From: Chryseomicrobium aureum
Lineage (GTDB): Bacteria; Bacillota; Bacilli; Bacillales_A; Planococcaceae
NCBI RefSeq assembly: GCF_016909155.1
Contig: NZ_JAFBFG010000012.1
Span: 1 to 64,000 of the forward strand
Direction of reading: 5' to 3'
DNA length: 64,000 nucleotides
Shown in pieces: positions 34,573 through 42,686 of the stretch (the stretch's first letter is position 1; every line of letters begins with the position of its first letter). The position numbers and the translations under genes were made by a program. The notes beneath the pieces were generated by a model. It was not told where the DNA came from, searched no databases, and was given only the letters and a program-made list of their open reading frames with translations.

Positions 34573-37482
34573 TCATTCTAAATCCGCAAATGTTTGCTGA
34601 AGAATATAATATGATTCTTTTAAACGCTCATTTGAAGTTGGTACATTCCAACTCTCCCATGAATAACGGCGAAGACCACTATCTTCTGATACGAGCACAG
34701 ATGCTTCCCCTTCTCCCATCACGAGACCAATTCCAATTGATTCGATAAACTCACTTGCCTCTTCACCGTCTTTGAACACATCCCCAATTACTTCTAAGCG
34801 ACTTGGATCTCTAAATTGAAGTAGCAGCCATGGAATTCTAATTTCTACTGAATTGTCTCCAAACTCATAATCCGCAAGTGAGTTATAATCCGCTGAATTA
34901 GGATTACCATTGCCCCGTGTCAACTTTCCAGTCTCATAAAATTCAAATGGTAGTACTTCATCTAGTTCTGGATAATACAACTTTTTGTTTAGAACATAAT
35001 AGATTGGTGTAAATTTTCCTGTATTCTTTCTTCCGTTGGACACAGGCTCAATCATTTTTTGGTCGTTGCCATATAAATAATGATAATAATCGTAGTACGT
35101 ATCAGCTACTAAACGGCTTTCTTCACCATTCATATCCACAATGAAATCAATTCCATCTTCAAAAGATAGCGCGTCTATTCCCGTATTTCCTTGATCTGGA
35201 ATTGTATCTAGAACAATACGTGCACGTTCCGTATCCTGAAGTCCTTCAATTTTTAAATACAGATTCGCTTCATCATGCGTGACTTTTAGAGATGCAGACG
35301 AATCTCCAATAAAGTCGTCTACTTCTGTCCAATCCTCGAAACTCCCATCTACTTGTACTCTCATAGAATCAAAGCTCAACAATCCAAAGTTTTGTTCGTT
35401 TGTCTGGCGATTTGACCAGTATGGGCGTCGTTCGCGATTATCATATTCTTGGGTATTCCATGTTCGTTTGAACCATTCATCTTGCCAACTGAACACTAAA
35501 CCACCTAAATAATCTTCCGCTATTATTGTTCGGAACAGCTTTGAGACATAGTCTCCTTGCTGCTGTTCTGTCACGTTCCCTTGGTTCCATCCATACGGGT
35601 TGATATGCGTTCCGCCACGAGAAGCTGGAATTCCAAACTCCGCAATTAAAACCGGCATGTCGTGTGCCGCACGTAAATCATTTAAATAGCCTGCATAACT
35701 ATTTTTCTCTCCATCTTGATCGACATATTCTAAGTACTCCTTATCAACGTTCAAGAAGTCTGGATAGTACGGATAAACGTGGTACGATGCGAACTGACCG
35801 ATTGGTTCCATTTCATTTTTCAAGCGAATTACATTCGGATTCACACTTACTAGATCCTCGTCGATATTTGGTTCGGATGGGTGATCCAGTAAATCCGTTG
35901 TAACCCAGTTTGTAAAGCTAATCGGGCGGAGTTCATTATAATTGTCTGCCTCATAGGTTAAAATGCCATCCATATGCATCGCTAACCAGTGTTCAAAAGG
36001 AGACGCATTTTCTGTTTTTACAAATTGACCATCGTAATCTTTAAGATGATCATTTTCTTCATTCGTTCCAACAACCATTTCCGGATACCATTCTATCCCG
36101 ATAATCCAGCCGACTACATACTCCGATATATCCGCTTCGTAAGTACCGGAAGCGTGACCTACTTGGGGAAGAATTCGGGCATTCCCATGTATCACATCGA
36201 CAATGTCTTGATATTCTTTAATAAATCGTTTATTGGTTTCCTCATTGAATGCATTTTGTGTTTCCTCTAACAACTCTTCTTCCGTCCATGCGCCGTGAAA
36301 TACATAAAGCGGGACGTCATGCTCTTCATTATAGCGTTTCAATGCACGATAAAAACCTGGAGGATGGACCGTATACACTCGAATCGTGTTAGCATTCATT
36401 TCACCGATTTGTTGGAACCAACGATAATATTCTTCCTCTGTAATCGCTGCTTCCCCTGGAAAGAATCCTGGTTTGCCCATTCCAATATTTACGCCTTTAA
36501 CGGACATCTCTTGCCAGTCCCCGTCTACTTGCACTTCAAACTGGTCACCCGAAATTCTTGAGTGATTCACCAATTCTTCATTCTTTCGGACTGGTACACC
36601 AGACAACTCTTTTGCGGATGCAACTATGTCCGTTAATTGCGATGCAAATGTGGACCAGTAAAACCCGTCCCCACGATTTGCATAAAAGAAATTGTAAACA
36701 GAAGACAAACCAAAGATTTGGTAAAGTGCTGGTGGCGATTCTAGAGATTGATAATCCGCTGCCATGTAGACAGACTGAATCTCTGGATGCTCGCGTTGCA
36801 CGATTGCTGGCACTAGTCCTTCTGTCAATTCAACAGGCAATTGTTGGTGAATAGATTCTGGGAGCGCAAACCAAAATGAAACGTCCTCTTCAATCGGAGA
36901 AGTCACAATCTGAATCCAACCGCGATAATCACTTTCTACCCAATCATTCGAATCACCATGCTGATAGACTTCTTCCGATTCAATTACAACGGTCTGTTCT
37001 ATTTGTTCATTTGTAAATATATATCCACTACCTTCATACTCCCAACTACCTTCCACTAATTCTCTAGTCAAGTCTGGAATATCAGGATTACTTGCTGACA
37101 AATCCTCGAAGTAGCGCATAATCCAACCTGTAAACCGAACCCCTGTGAAGTCTTCTATTTCTCGTGTAAGCAACTCGTCTTGTACACCTAGCCAATCAAT
37201 CGGTTGTACTAGAAGCAATTTATTTAGTTGTTCTGAGGTAGTCGCTTCTCTCCAACGCTGTTCGTTGACTGCTCCTGAAACTAGGTCTAATTCAATAGAG
37301 GCCTCGTCTGGATTAGCATATTTCTTATGTTTAAAATACCAATCTATTCCTTGATGATTTTCTATATCATCCTTCACTTGGTCAGAAGCTGTGACTGATG
37401 AATTCGGTGTTGCCACCCAAAGCAAATAGGGCAGGCCAAATACGCCTGCCACTACAAGTACAACTAAGATAAATCGATCCAC
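34573..37482 (-). CDS. Membrane-anchored glycoside-hydrolase-like protein with CBM9-type tail
   Basis: 969 residues from the GTG at 37482, preceded by AAAGGAG 11 bases upstream; a longer frame begins inside the glycosyltransferase gene. One N-terminal helix (about 3-23), an uncharacterised domain to about 320, then a TIM-barrel-like part (about 340-700) with 'VKGVNIGMGKPGFFPGE', 'NTIRVYTVHPPGFY' and 'PVLIAEFGIPASRGG', where the Glu is placed like the nucleophile of clan GH-A enzymes. Then 'GLVFSWQDEWFKRTW', and a C-terminal CBM9/DOMON-like domain starting 'VDGSFEDWTEVDD'. It overlaps the glycosyltransferase gene by 19 bases. It may trim, release or bind the polymer made by that enzyme. The family number cannot be given. 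Confidence 0.8.
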   Translation of the reverse strand: MDRFILVVLVVAGVFGLPYLLWVATPNSSVTASDQVKDDIENHQGIDWYFKHKKYANPDEASIELDLVSGAVNEQRWREATTSEQLNKLLLVQPIDWLGVQDELLTREIEDFTGVRFTGWIMRYFEDLSASNPDIPDLTRELVEGSWEYEGSGYIFTNEQIEQTVVIESEEVYQHGDSNDWVESDYRGWIQIVTSPIEEDVSFWFALPESIHQQLPVELTEGLVPAIVQREHPEIQSVYMAADYQSLESPPALYQIFGLSSVYNFFYANRGDGFYWSTFASQLTDIVASAKELSGVPVRKNEELVNHSRISGDQFEVQVDGDWQEMSVKGVNIGMGKPGFFPGEAAITEEEYYRWFQQIGEMNANTIRVYTVHPPGFYRALKRYNEEHDVPLYVFHGAWTEEELLEETQNAFNEETNKRFIKEYQDIVDVIHGNARILPQVGHASGTYEADISEYVVGWIIGIEWYPEMVVGTNEENDHLKDYDGQFVKTENASPFEHWLAMHMDGILTYEADNYNELRPISFTNWVTTDLLDHPSEPNIDEDLVSVNPNVIRLKNEMEPIGQFASYHVYPYYPDFLNVDKEYLEYVDQDGEKNSYAGYLNDLRAAHDMPVLIAEFGIPASRGGTHINPYGWNQGNVTEQQQGDYVSKLFRTIIAEDYLGGLVFSWQDEWFKRTWNTQEYDNRERRPYWSNRQTNEQNFGLLSFDSMRVQVDGSFEDWTEVDDFIGDSSASLKVTHDEANLYLKIEGLQDTERARIVLDTIPDQGNTGIDALSFEDGIDFIVDMNGEESRLVADTYYDYYHYLYGNDQKMIEPVSNGRKNTGKFTPIYYVLNKKLYYPELDEVLPFEFYETGKLTRGNGNPNSADYNSLADYEFGDNSVEIRIPWLLLQFRDPSRLEVIGDVFKDGEEASEFIESIGIGLVMGEGEASVLVSEDSGLRRYSWESWNVPTSNERLKESYYILQQTFADLE

Positions 37483-38900
37483 GAGGTCATCTCCTTTTTC
37501 TGGAAACCAGTACGTTCCATTTTGCCCCACTCGCGTTTTCTAAAGATTATCCGAATAAGCCCTTCCAATCTCCATAAAAGCGTCAATGGGCGGTACCAGA
37601 AGATTTCAGTTAAAGCCATGATTAACAGGCGATAAATATCTCGGATACGTGGGTAGCGATTTACACTCCAAGCTTCCATTAATACAGATCCCATTGAGAA
37701 TACACTTCCATAAAGTATCAGTAATAATGCTAGCAAGATTGCAATTTCGATGTATACATCACCTGCAAATAAAGCAAATATTAAATAAATGTATCCTCCA
37801 ATCTCAATAATCGGGCCTAGAAATTCAATCAACCAGAAATAGGGCATCGATACCATGCCAACAGCTCCGTACTTTGGATTGAAGGTCATTCGTTTATGGC
37901 GCCATAAACTCTCAGTTAATCCTTGATGCCACCTTCTTCGTTGCTTTCGAAGTACGGAAAGTTTAGAAGGAACTTCTGTCCAGCAAACCGGATCCGGAAC
38001 AAATTCAATTCGTTTCTTTTCTTTACTTTCAGCAAGTACTCGGTGCAAACGAACAACCAGTTCCATATCTTCTCCTATTGTGTTCTTCGCATAACCTCCT
38101 GCTTTAATAACCCAGGACTTTGAGAACACGGAGAAGGCGCCAGAAATAATGAGCACTAAATTATAGCGACTTAGAGCAATCCGTCCCATTAAAAATGCGC
38201 GTAAATATTCGACTGCTTGCATGACAACAAGTAAGTTGTTTGGTAGAGCAGGGCTTGAGATAGCACCGTGCTCCACATAAAGGCCGTTTGCAATACGCAC
38301 ATTCCCACCAGCAGCTATTACTTTTCCATTCGATGCAACAATCGGCTTCATAATACGCAATAACGAACGATCTTCTAATATTGAATCCCCATCAATGGAG
38401 CAGATATACGGAAATCTGGAAACATTGATACCTGCATTTAGAGCATCTGCTTTTCCACCGTTCAGCTTGTCGACCAAAAGTAAGTTAGGGTGAATCGTAG
38501 ATTGATAGATTGCAACAATCTCTTCATTCTCCAACTGTTTGCGCACGACCTTGTTCAGCTTTTCCATTGCAAAATAAGAAATCATCGTTTCTTTTGTGAG
38601 GTCTGTAGACCCGTCATTTATTACTATGACTTCAAATTGAGGGTAGCGAAGGCTGAGTAATGACCGAACACTATCTACCACACCTTTTTCTTCGTTAAAT
38701 GCTGGAACTAAAATTGATACAGGCTTTGAGTAATAACTAGAAAGAAAATCGTCATCAAGCTCTTCTTTATCCAATTGGTATTCTTTACGCAGCTTTAATA
38801 AAGAGAGGAGTAACATAAGCGTATATATGATAATGACACCGATCATGTAAAAAATCAGAAAGCGTCCAAAAAATACTAAAATAGCTTCCCAAATGGCCAT
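37464..38900 (-). CDS. Processive family-2 glycosyltransferase (PgaC/BcsA-like)
   Basis: 478 residues. An N-terminal helix pair (about 5-35), GT2 domain (about 60-330) with 'SILVPAFNEEKGV', 'VINDGSTD', 'SIDGDS' (DxD-like), 'IGEDMEL' (catalytic Asp) and 'RKQRRRWHQG' (QxxRW motif of processive synthases), then four C-terminal helices. These motifs mark enzymes that polymerise and export a polysaccharide such as poly-N-acetylglucosamine or cellulose-like chains. The ATG shares its first base with the stop of the HEAT gene (TAATG). Product unknown. No PilZ domain is seen. Confidence 0.9.
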   Translation of the reverse strand: MAIWEAILVFFGRFLIFYMIGVIIIYTLMLLLSLLKLRKEYQLDKEELDDDFLSSYYSKPVSILVPAFNEEKGVVDSVRSLLSLRYPQFEVIVINDGSTDLTKETMISYFAMEKLNKVVRKQLENEEIVAIYQSTIHPNLLLVDKLNGGKADALNAGINVSRFPYICSIDGDSILEDRSLLRIMKPIVASNGKVIAAGGNVRIANGLYVEHGAISSPALPNNLLVVMQAVEYLRAFLMGRIALSRYNLVLIISGAFSVFSKSWVIKAGGYAKNTIGEDMELVVRLHRVLAESKEKKRIEFVPDPVCWTEVPSKLSVLRKQRRRWHQGLTESLWRHKRMTFNPKYGAVGMVSMPYFWLIEFLGPIIEIGGYIYLIFALFAGDVYIEIAILLALLLILYGSVFSMGSVLMEAWSVNRYPRIRDIYRLLIMALTEIFWYRPLTLLWRLEGLIRIIFRKREWGKMERTGFQKKEMTSWIDLS

Positions 38901-39949
38901 TACGCAAACACTCCCCTCATAAGCTGTTCTTCAATGATTTCAATCGCAAAACGATCCTGCGTGCTATCTTTGTATGCAAGCAATAGCTCAGTCCCATTTT
39001 TTTGCTTAGCTACTGAGCGAGCAGCTGTAGAACGAACCCACCAACTCGAATCTTCAAGTAAAGGCAATAAGTAACCTTTACTCTCATGTAGTGGGAAAGT
39101 TCCAATCAGCCGAGCAGCAAGCATGCGTTCTTCCCAATAGTCCGACTCGAGAAATGGCAAAATTGAAGAGTAGTCTTTATAAAAACCAATCATTTCAATA
39201 GCCTTTAAAATACGAATACGAATTTCGGACTCTTCTTCCAGTTGAAGCTGGCTCATTAAAAATTCTTGATATTCCACATAATTCTTCTCTCCAATAACAT
39301 CGATTAAAGAAAGCTTTGCCGGTCGAGAGAGAAAACTATAATTCTGAACCAAGTCTTGCAGTTGACTATTTTCAAGTTTTAAAAGAAGTGCTCGATTTTG
39401 ATGTTCCGAAAATTGATGTTCATCGTCTTTGATAATATGCAAAGCTGTTGTCTTACATGTCATAATTTTTAATAATGATAGATAATAATCTTCTTCTACA
39501 GTGGCTACTTTCTTAGACTCCCAGCGCTTCAGATGACTTTCGGCTAATGCGACTAACTGAAAATCAATGGTTCGATAAAGTCCGTTCATCCGATGACTCC
39601 ACTCGGGGCTCCGTAACATTTTTCTGTAGTACCCCTCTAAATAAGTGTTTGCAAATAAGTAAATCTTTTGCCGAGTCCCTTCTACATACACACTATTTAA
39701 AAAATTGATAAGTAACTTTTCTGTAGCATTTGTTTCATGCGGTCCATCTGGGATTAATTGCTCATCCCAGTCCCCCCCATAAAACAAGTAATTCATCCAT
39801 ATATGTTTAGTACGGTCGATATAGTTCTTTTCGTTTGCTAATTTCCGCTTCTCTAAAAGTCTTAAAACCGTTAAATACACACTGAATAGAAGCAATAGTG
39901 TTAAAAGGACGAGAATAATCCATAATAGCGTTATACTTGAAACTGTCAT
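38900..39949 (-). CDS. Membrane-anchored HEAT-repeat protein
   Basis: 349 residues from the ATG at 39949, which overlaps the stop codon of the response regulator (ATGA). One N-terminal helix (about 5-28), then a cytoplasmic or surface helical domain, with clear HEAT-like repeats in the C-terminal third ('PFLESDYWEERMLAARLIGT', 'PLLEDSSWWVRSTAARSVAK'). HEAT arrays bind proteins. Placed between a response regulator and a polysaccharide synthase, it is a good candidate to pass the signal or hold the complex together; this is inference. Confidence 0.82.
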   Translation of the reverse strand: MTVSSITLLWIILVLLTLLLLFSVYLTVLRLLEKRKLANEKNYIDRTKHIWMNYLFYGGDWDEQLIPDGPHETNATEKLLINFLNSVYVEGTRQKIYLFANTYLEGYYRKMLRSPEWSHRMNGLYRTIDFQLVALAESHLKRWESKKVATVEEDYYLSLLKIMTCKTTALHIIKDDEHQFSEHQNRALLLKLENSQLQDLVQNYSFLSRPAKLSLIDVIGEKNYVEYQEFLMSQLQLEEESEIRIRILKAIEMIGFYKDYSSILPFLESDYWEERMLAARLIGTFPLHESKGYLLPLLEDSSWWVRSTAARSVAKQKNGTELLLAYKDSTQDRFAIEIIEEQLMRGVFA

Positions 39950-40809
39950 TCGAACCACAGCCTCTCAATTGTTCTTCTGAAGAGAGCTTCAAACAAGCGA
40001 AGATTAAATGGCTTATGAATCACTTCATCAATCCCCATTTGATAGGCATTGATTAGATTTTCTTCAGAGACACGGTCCGTCAACATAAAGATATGAAATT
40101 TTTGATGACTTGCTTGATTTCTTAGGAAATGTACGACTTCAATACCGTTCTTCTTCGGTAATACATCGTCTAAAACGACCAAATGATGATTAGCACTTGT
40201 GTACCACTCTGAGGATTCGAATTCTAAACCGTCTTCAAATAAATGAACATCTACTAAGAAATTTTTAAAGTCCATAGTCGAAATTGATCGGTGCAATACT
40301 TCTTGTACTATTTTGTCGTTTACAATAAGACTAACTTTAATCGTGCGCTTCTCCGTAATTGTCCACGGTCCTTCAATGTAATTCACTAGAGCTTCATCAA
40401 AATTTGAACTTTTCATTATTTTGACAACTTCCATTAAACTCATTTTGGAGTCTCGAACTTCTGTGTATAAAACTTTATAGGCATGGACATCTTCTAATGA
40501 AAAATGAGATTTCAGCCGTTTTAAAAATGCTTTTACTTCTTTCTTTCCACTGTTTGGTAAAACTGCCCACCAACCTTCTTTTTCCGGATCATGAAAAACT
40601 AAGTCAGAGTTACGAATAAATTTTAAGACTTCCTCATTTTCGACTTTCGCTTCTTCTGTCAGCGGTTTTATAAAAACAACGGCAATAGGGGCTTTCGACC
40701 TTTCCAACGCACCTTGGATGAGTGAGAATATGGACTCTGCTTCATCTACCCAATACAATTTTCTCCCCACCATCATCGCCCTCTTTCTTCCAATTCGATT
40801 ATTACTCAT
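39946..40809 (-). CDS. Response regulator with degenerate GGDEF-like N-terminus and C-terminal receiver
   Basis: 287 residues from the ATG at 40809 (AAAGGTG 8 bases before). Residues about 10-140 resemble a degenerate GGDEF/cyclase-fold domain without catalytic motif ('DLVFHDPEKEGWWAVLPNSG'). Residues about 160-285 are a receiver with 'VVLDDVLPKKNG' (phospho-accepting Asp), 'FMLTDRVS' (Thr) and 'VIHKPFN' (Lys). The order, receiver last and no output domain, is unusual. First gene of the cassette leading to the glycosyltransferase. No histidine kinase adjoins it. It may control polymer synthesis through protein contact. Confidence 0.8.
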   Translation of the reverse strand: MSNNRIGRKRAMMVGRKLYWVDEAESIFSLIQGALERSKAPIAVVFIKPLTEEAKVENEEVLKFIRNSDLVFHDPEKEGWWAVLPNSGKKEVKAFLKRLKSHFSLEDVHAYKVLYTEVRDSKMSLMEVVKIMKSSNFDEALVNYIEGPWTITEKRTIKVSLIVNDKIVQEVLHRSISTMDFKNFLVDVHLFEDGLEFESSEWYTSANHHLVVLDDVLPKKNGIEVVHFLRNQASHQKFHIFMLTDRVSEENLINAYQMGIDEVIHKPFNLRLFEALFRRTIERLWFE

Positions 40810-41033
40810 ACAATAGCACCTTTTCCATAATTTGAATAGTACTATTTGCATTATTTTAAATTAAATCTTGGTTTTTTTATAAAATAATTTAACTAACATA
40901 GTAAAATAGTATTTATATGAATTCATTCTATGCATGACTAAAGATATTTAGCGTTTATACTTGACTCTTTTCGGGAAAATAGATACCATTGCATGAAATC
41001 TGAATCAATTGAATACAAAGGGAGGAATGTACG

Positions 41034-41468
41034 ATGCATAGAACGCATACATTGTATGATTTGCAACACGAAAAAAGTACGGCCCCTTCTTCACTGTTTT
41101 CGACTAATGCACATTTACTTTGGTTTAAATCAATTGAGCATCAGCAGTTGTGTCACTTATCAACTCAGGATCTTTGTGAGTTGATTTCACTTGGCATCTT
41201 ACCTGAATTTACATTATTTGAATCTCTCCACCGTCTATATGAAGATCCTATGGCTGGTACTTTAGAAGATGGCGAGCTACTACAAACAGTTGCTTACAAT
41301 TTCACTGAAGAATTTTGGAAGAACCACCCAAAAAGCAATCATCAGATGACTGAGTTTTTGACGATGCTCTCGACTTTTAAAGTCGCCGAAAATTATCACT
41401 GGAAAAGCGAAATTGAAAAGAAGAATTATTTCTATGCTTTAGAAACATTGTCGAATCAATTAAAGTAG
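41034..41468 (+). CDS. Orphan CdiI-like contact-dependent inhibition immunity protein
   Basis: 144 residues, GGGAGG ribosome site 8 bases before the ATG. The pattern fits the CdiI_2-type immunity family: 'LSTQDLCELISLGILPEFTL' then 'LYEDPMAGTLEDGELLQTV' and 'FWKNHP'. Such proteins block a matching toxin delivered by a neighbour cell. No toxin, CdiB or polymorphic-toxin gene is in the window, so this would be an orphan immunity gene. Recognition is from pattern alone; a housekeeping role cannot be excluded. Its end overlaps a shared terminator with the convergent desulfurase gene. Confidence 0.6.
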   Translation: MHRTHTLYDLQHEKSTAPSSLFSTNAHLLWFKSIEHQQLCHLSTQDLCELISLGILPEFTLFESLHRLYEDPMAGTLEDGELLQTVAYNFTEEFWKNHPKSNHQMTEFLTMLSTFKVAENYHWKSEIEKKNYFYALETLSNQLK

Positions 41469-41501
41469 AAAGAGACCTCATCTGAGGTCTCTTTCTACTT
41501 T
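41462..41501. terminator. Perfect bidirectional terminator overlapping both gene ends
   Basis: Two 19-base arms (starting AAAGTAGAAAGAGACCTCA) pair perfectly around a 2-base centre. The stop codon of the CdiI-like gene and the last codons and stop of the desulfurase gene lie inside the stem. Confidence 0.9.
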
Positions 41502-42596
41502 ATAGGAACGAATCCACTTTATTAAATTCTCCACTTCTCTCTCAGTAGTTAAATACCCGAATGAAATTCGCACAAATTGCCGCGCAACATCTTCTTCGTA
41601 GCCTAGAGCGCTTAGCGTAGACATCGCCTCTCCGTGCCCCACTTTGCATGCACTTCCGGTTGAGATGGAAATTCCGTGTCTGTTTGCTTCTAACATGGTA
41701 TGTTGTCCGTCCACGCCAAAGCCTAACAATCCCACTATAAAAGGTGATTTAGTTGTCCCTTGCCCAACATATTCCACAGTCTCAGGCAGAGCATTAACCA
41801 CTCTCATATGGAGCTTTTGCACATTTGCATAGAGATCATGTTGTTCCTTTAGCGAGATAAATGCCGCTTCTGTTGTAGCTACTATAGAAGGAATATCCAC
41901 TGTGCCTGCTCGAAATCCAAATTGATGCGTTGTGCCGGGATATACAGAGCTCCAATGAAAGTCTGGATTGATCAAACAAACGCCGCACCCTTTGGGTCCC
42001 CCGAACTTATGGCCCGAAATAACAAAACTCGCAACGTCCTGTTGCCAACCAGTCAATGTACATTTTCCGAACCCTTGCACCGCATCACAATGAACGGGTA
42101 TCGATTTTCCCTTAACAAGTGACAGTATCTCTTCTATAGGTTGTAGAATTCCTGTTTCGGAATTCACCCACTGACATACTACTAAAATCACCTCGTCACT
42201 AAGCATGTCATTCGTTTTTTGCAAATCCACAACACCGCGTTCAGTTAAAGGCAACCATTCTAAAGCAAAGCCCTCACTCTTCAATTCATGAACAACCGTT
42301 AAAATGCTCGCATGTTCAAGCGGACTTACTAAAATCGTTCCTTGCTTCCCTTTTACGAGTGACCGAATAGCCAACTGATTTCCTTCTGTAGCTGATCCCG
42401 TGAAGAAAACACTATCAGGGCTTACCTGTAAATGATCAGCCCATATATGCTTGCATTTCTGGAGCACTCGTTGTGCTGCACTTCCGACGTCATGAAGACT
42501 TTGAGTATTGCCATAAAATTTTCGCGCTGCTTCTACATAACTTGTAAGTGCTTCTTCTCGCATAGGGGCTGTCGCAGCATAATCAAAATAGTTCAA
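41478..42596 (-). CDS. nifS: Cysteine desulfurase of the NAD-synthesis cluster (NifS/NadS type)
   Basis: 372 residues from a TTG at 42596, reading 'LNYFDYAATAPM', where family members normally start. Upstream codons are open but overlap a likely promoter and operator, so a longer start is less likely; the ribosome site (AAGG) is weak. A PLP enzyme taking sulfur from cysteine. Seen: 'VSPLEHAS' (His), 'CDAVQGFGK' (Asp/Gln) and 'VISGHKFGGPKG' (PLP Lys); the active Cys loop 'STGSACKVG' is near residue 300. It is thought to build the iron-sulfur cluster of NadA, and it is divergent from nadBCA exactly as in B. subtilis. Confidence 0.88.
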   Translation of the reverse strand: MNYFDYAATAPMREEALTSYVEAARKFYGNTQSLHDVGSAAQRVLQKCKHIWADHLQVSPDSVFFTGSATEGNQLAIRSLVKGKQGTILVSPLEHASILTVVHELKSEGFALEWLPLTERGVVDLQKTNDMLSDEVILVVCQWVNSETGILQPIEEILSLVKGKSIPVHCDAVQGFGKCTLTGWQQDVASFVISGHKFGGPKGCGVCLINPDFHWSSVYPGTTHQFGFRAGTVDIPSIVATTEAAFISLKEQHDLYANVQKLHMRVVNALPETVEYVGQGTTKSPFIVGLLGFGVDGQHTMLEANRHGISISTGSACKVGHGEAMSTLSALGYEEDVARQFVRISFGYLTTEREVENLIKWIRSYKVERDLR

Positions 42597-42649
42597 CTTT
42601 TTCACAACCTTCGATTCGAACTTGTCTTTCATTTTGCCTGGGTTCATAA

Positions 42650-42682
42650 TAGGTGTCAAGACACTTGTAAAGTAGGTGTAAA
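42650..42682. promoter_or_regulatory. Putative NiaR operator between nifS and nadB
   Basis: The short gap holds GTGTCAAGACAC (palindrome) and two direct repeats, TAGGTGTCA and TAGGTGTAA, 24 bases apart. TTGACA of a probable nifS -35 is inside it. NiaR (YrxA) represses the nifS and nadBCA genes in Bacillales when niacin is present and binds in this gap; the match to its motif is from memory. Confidence 0.55.
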
Positions 42683-42686
42683 TTTT

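Noticed and set aside
42432-42686. Extended nadB start giving a 590-residue protein
   Set aside because: The extra part is the nifS gene read backwards; a good ribosome site and family start are at 42687.
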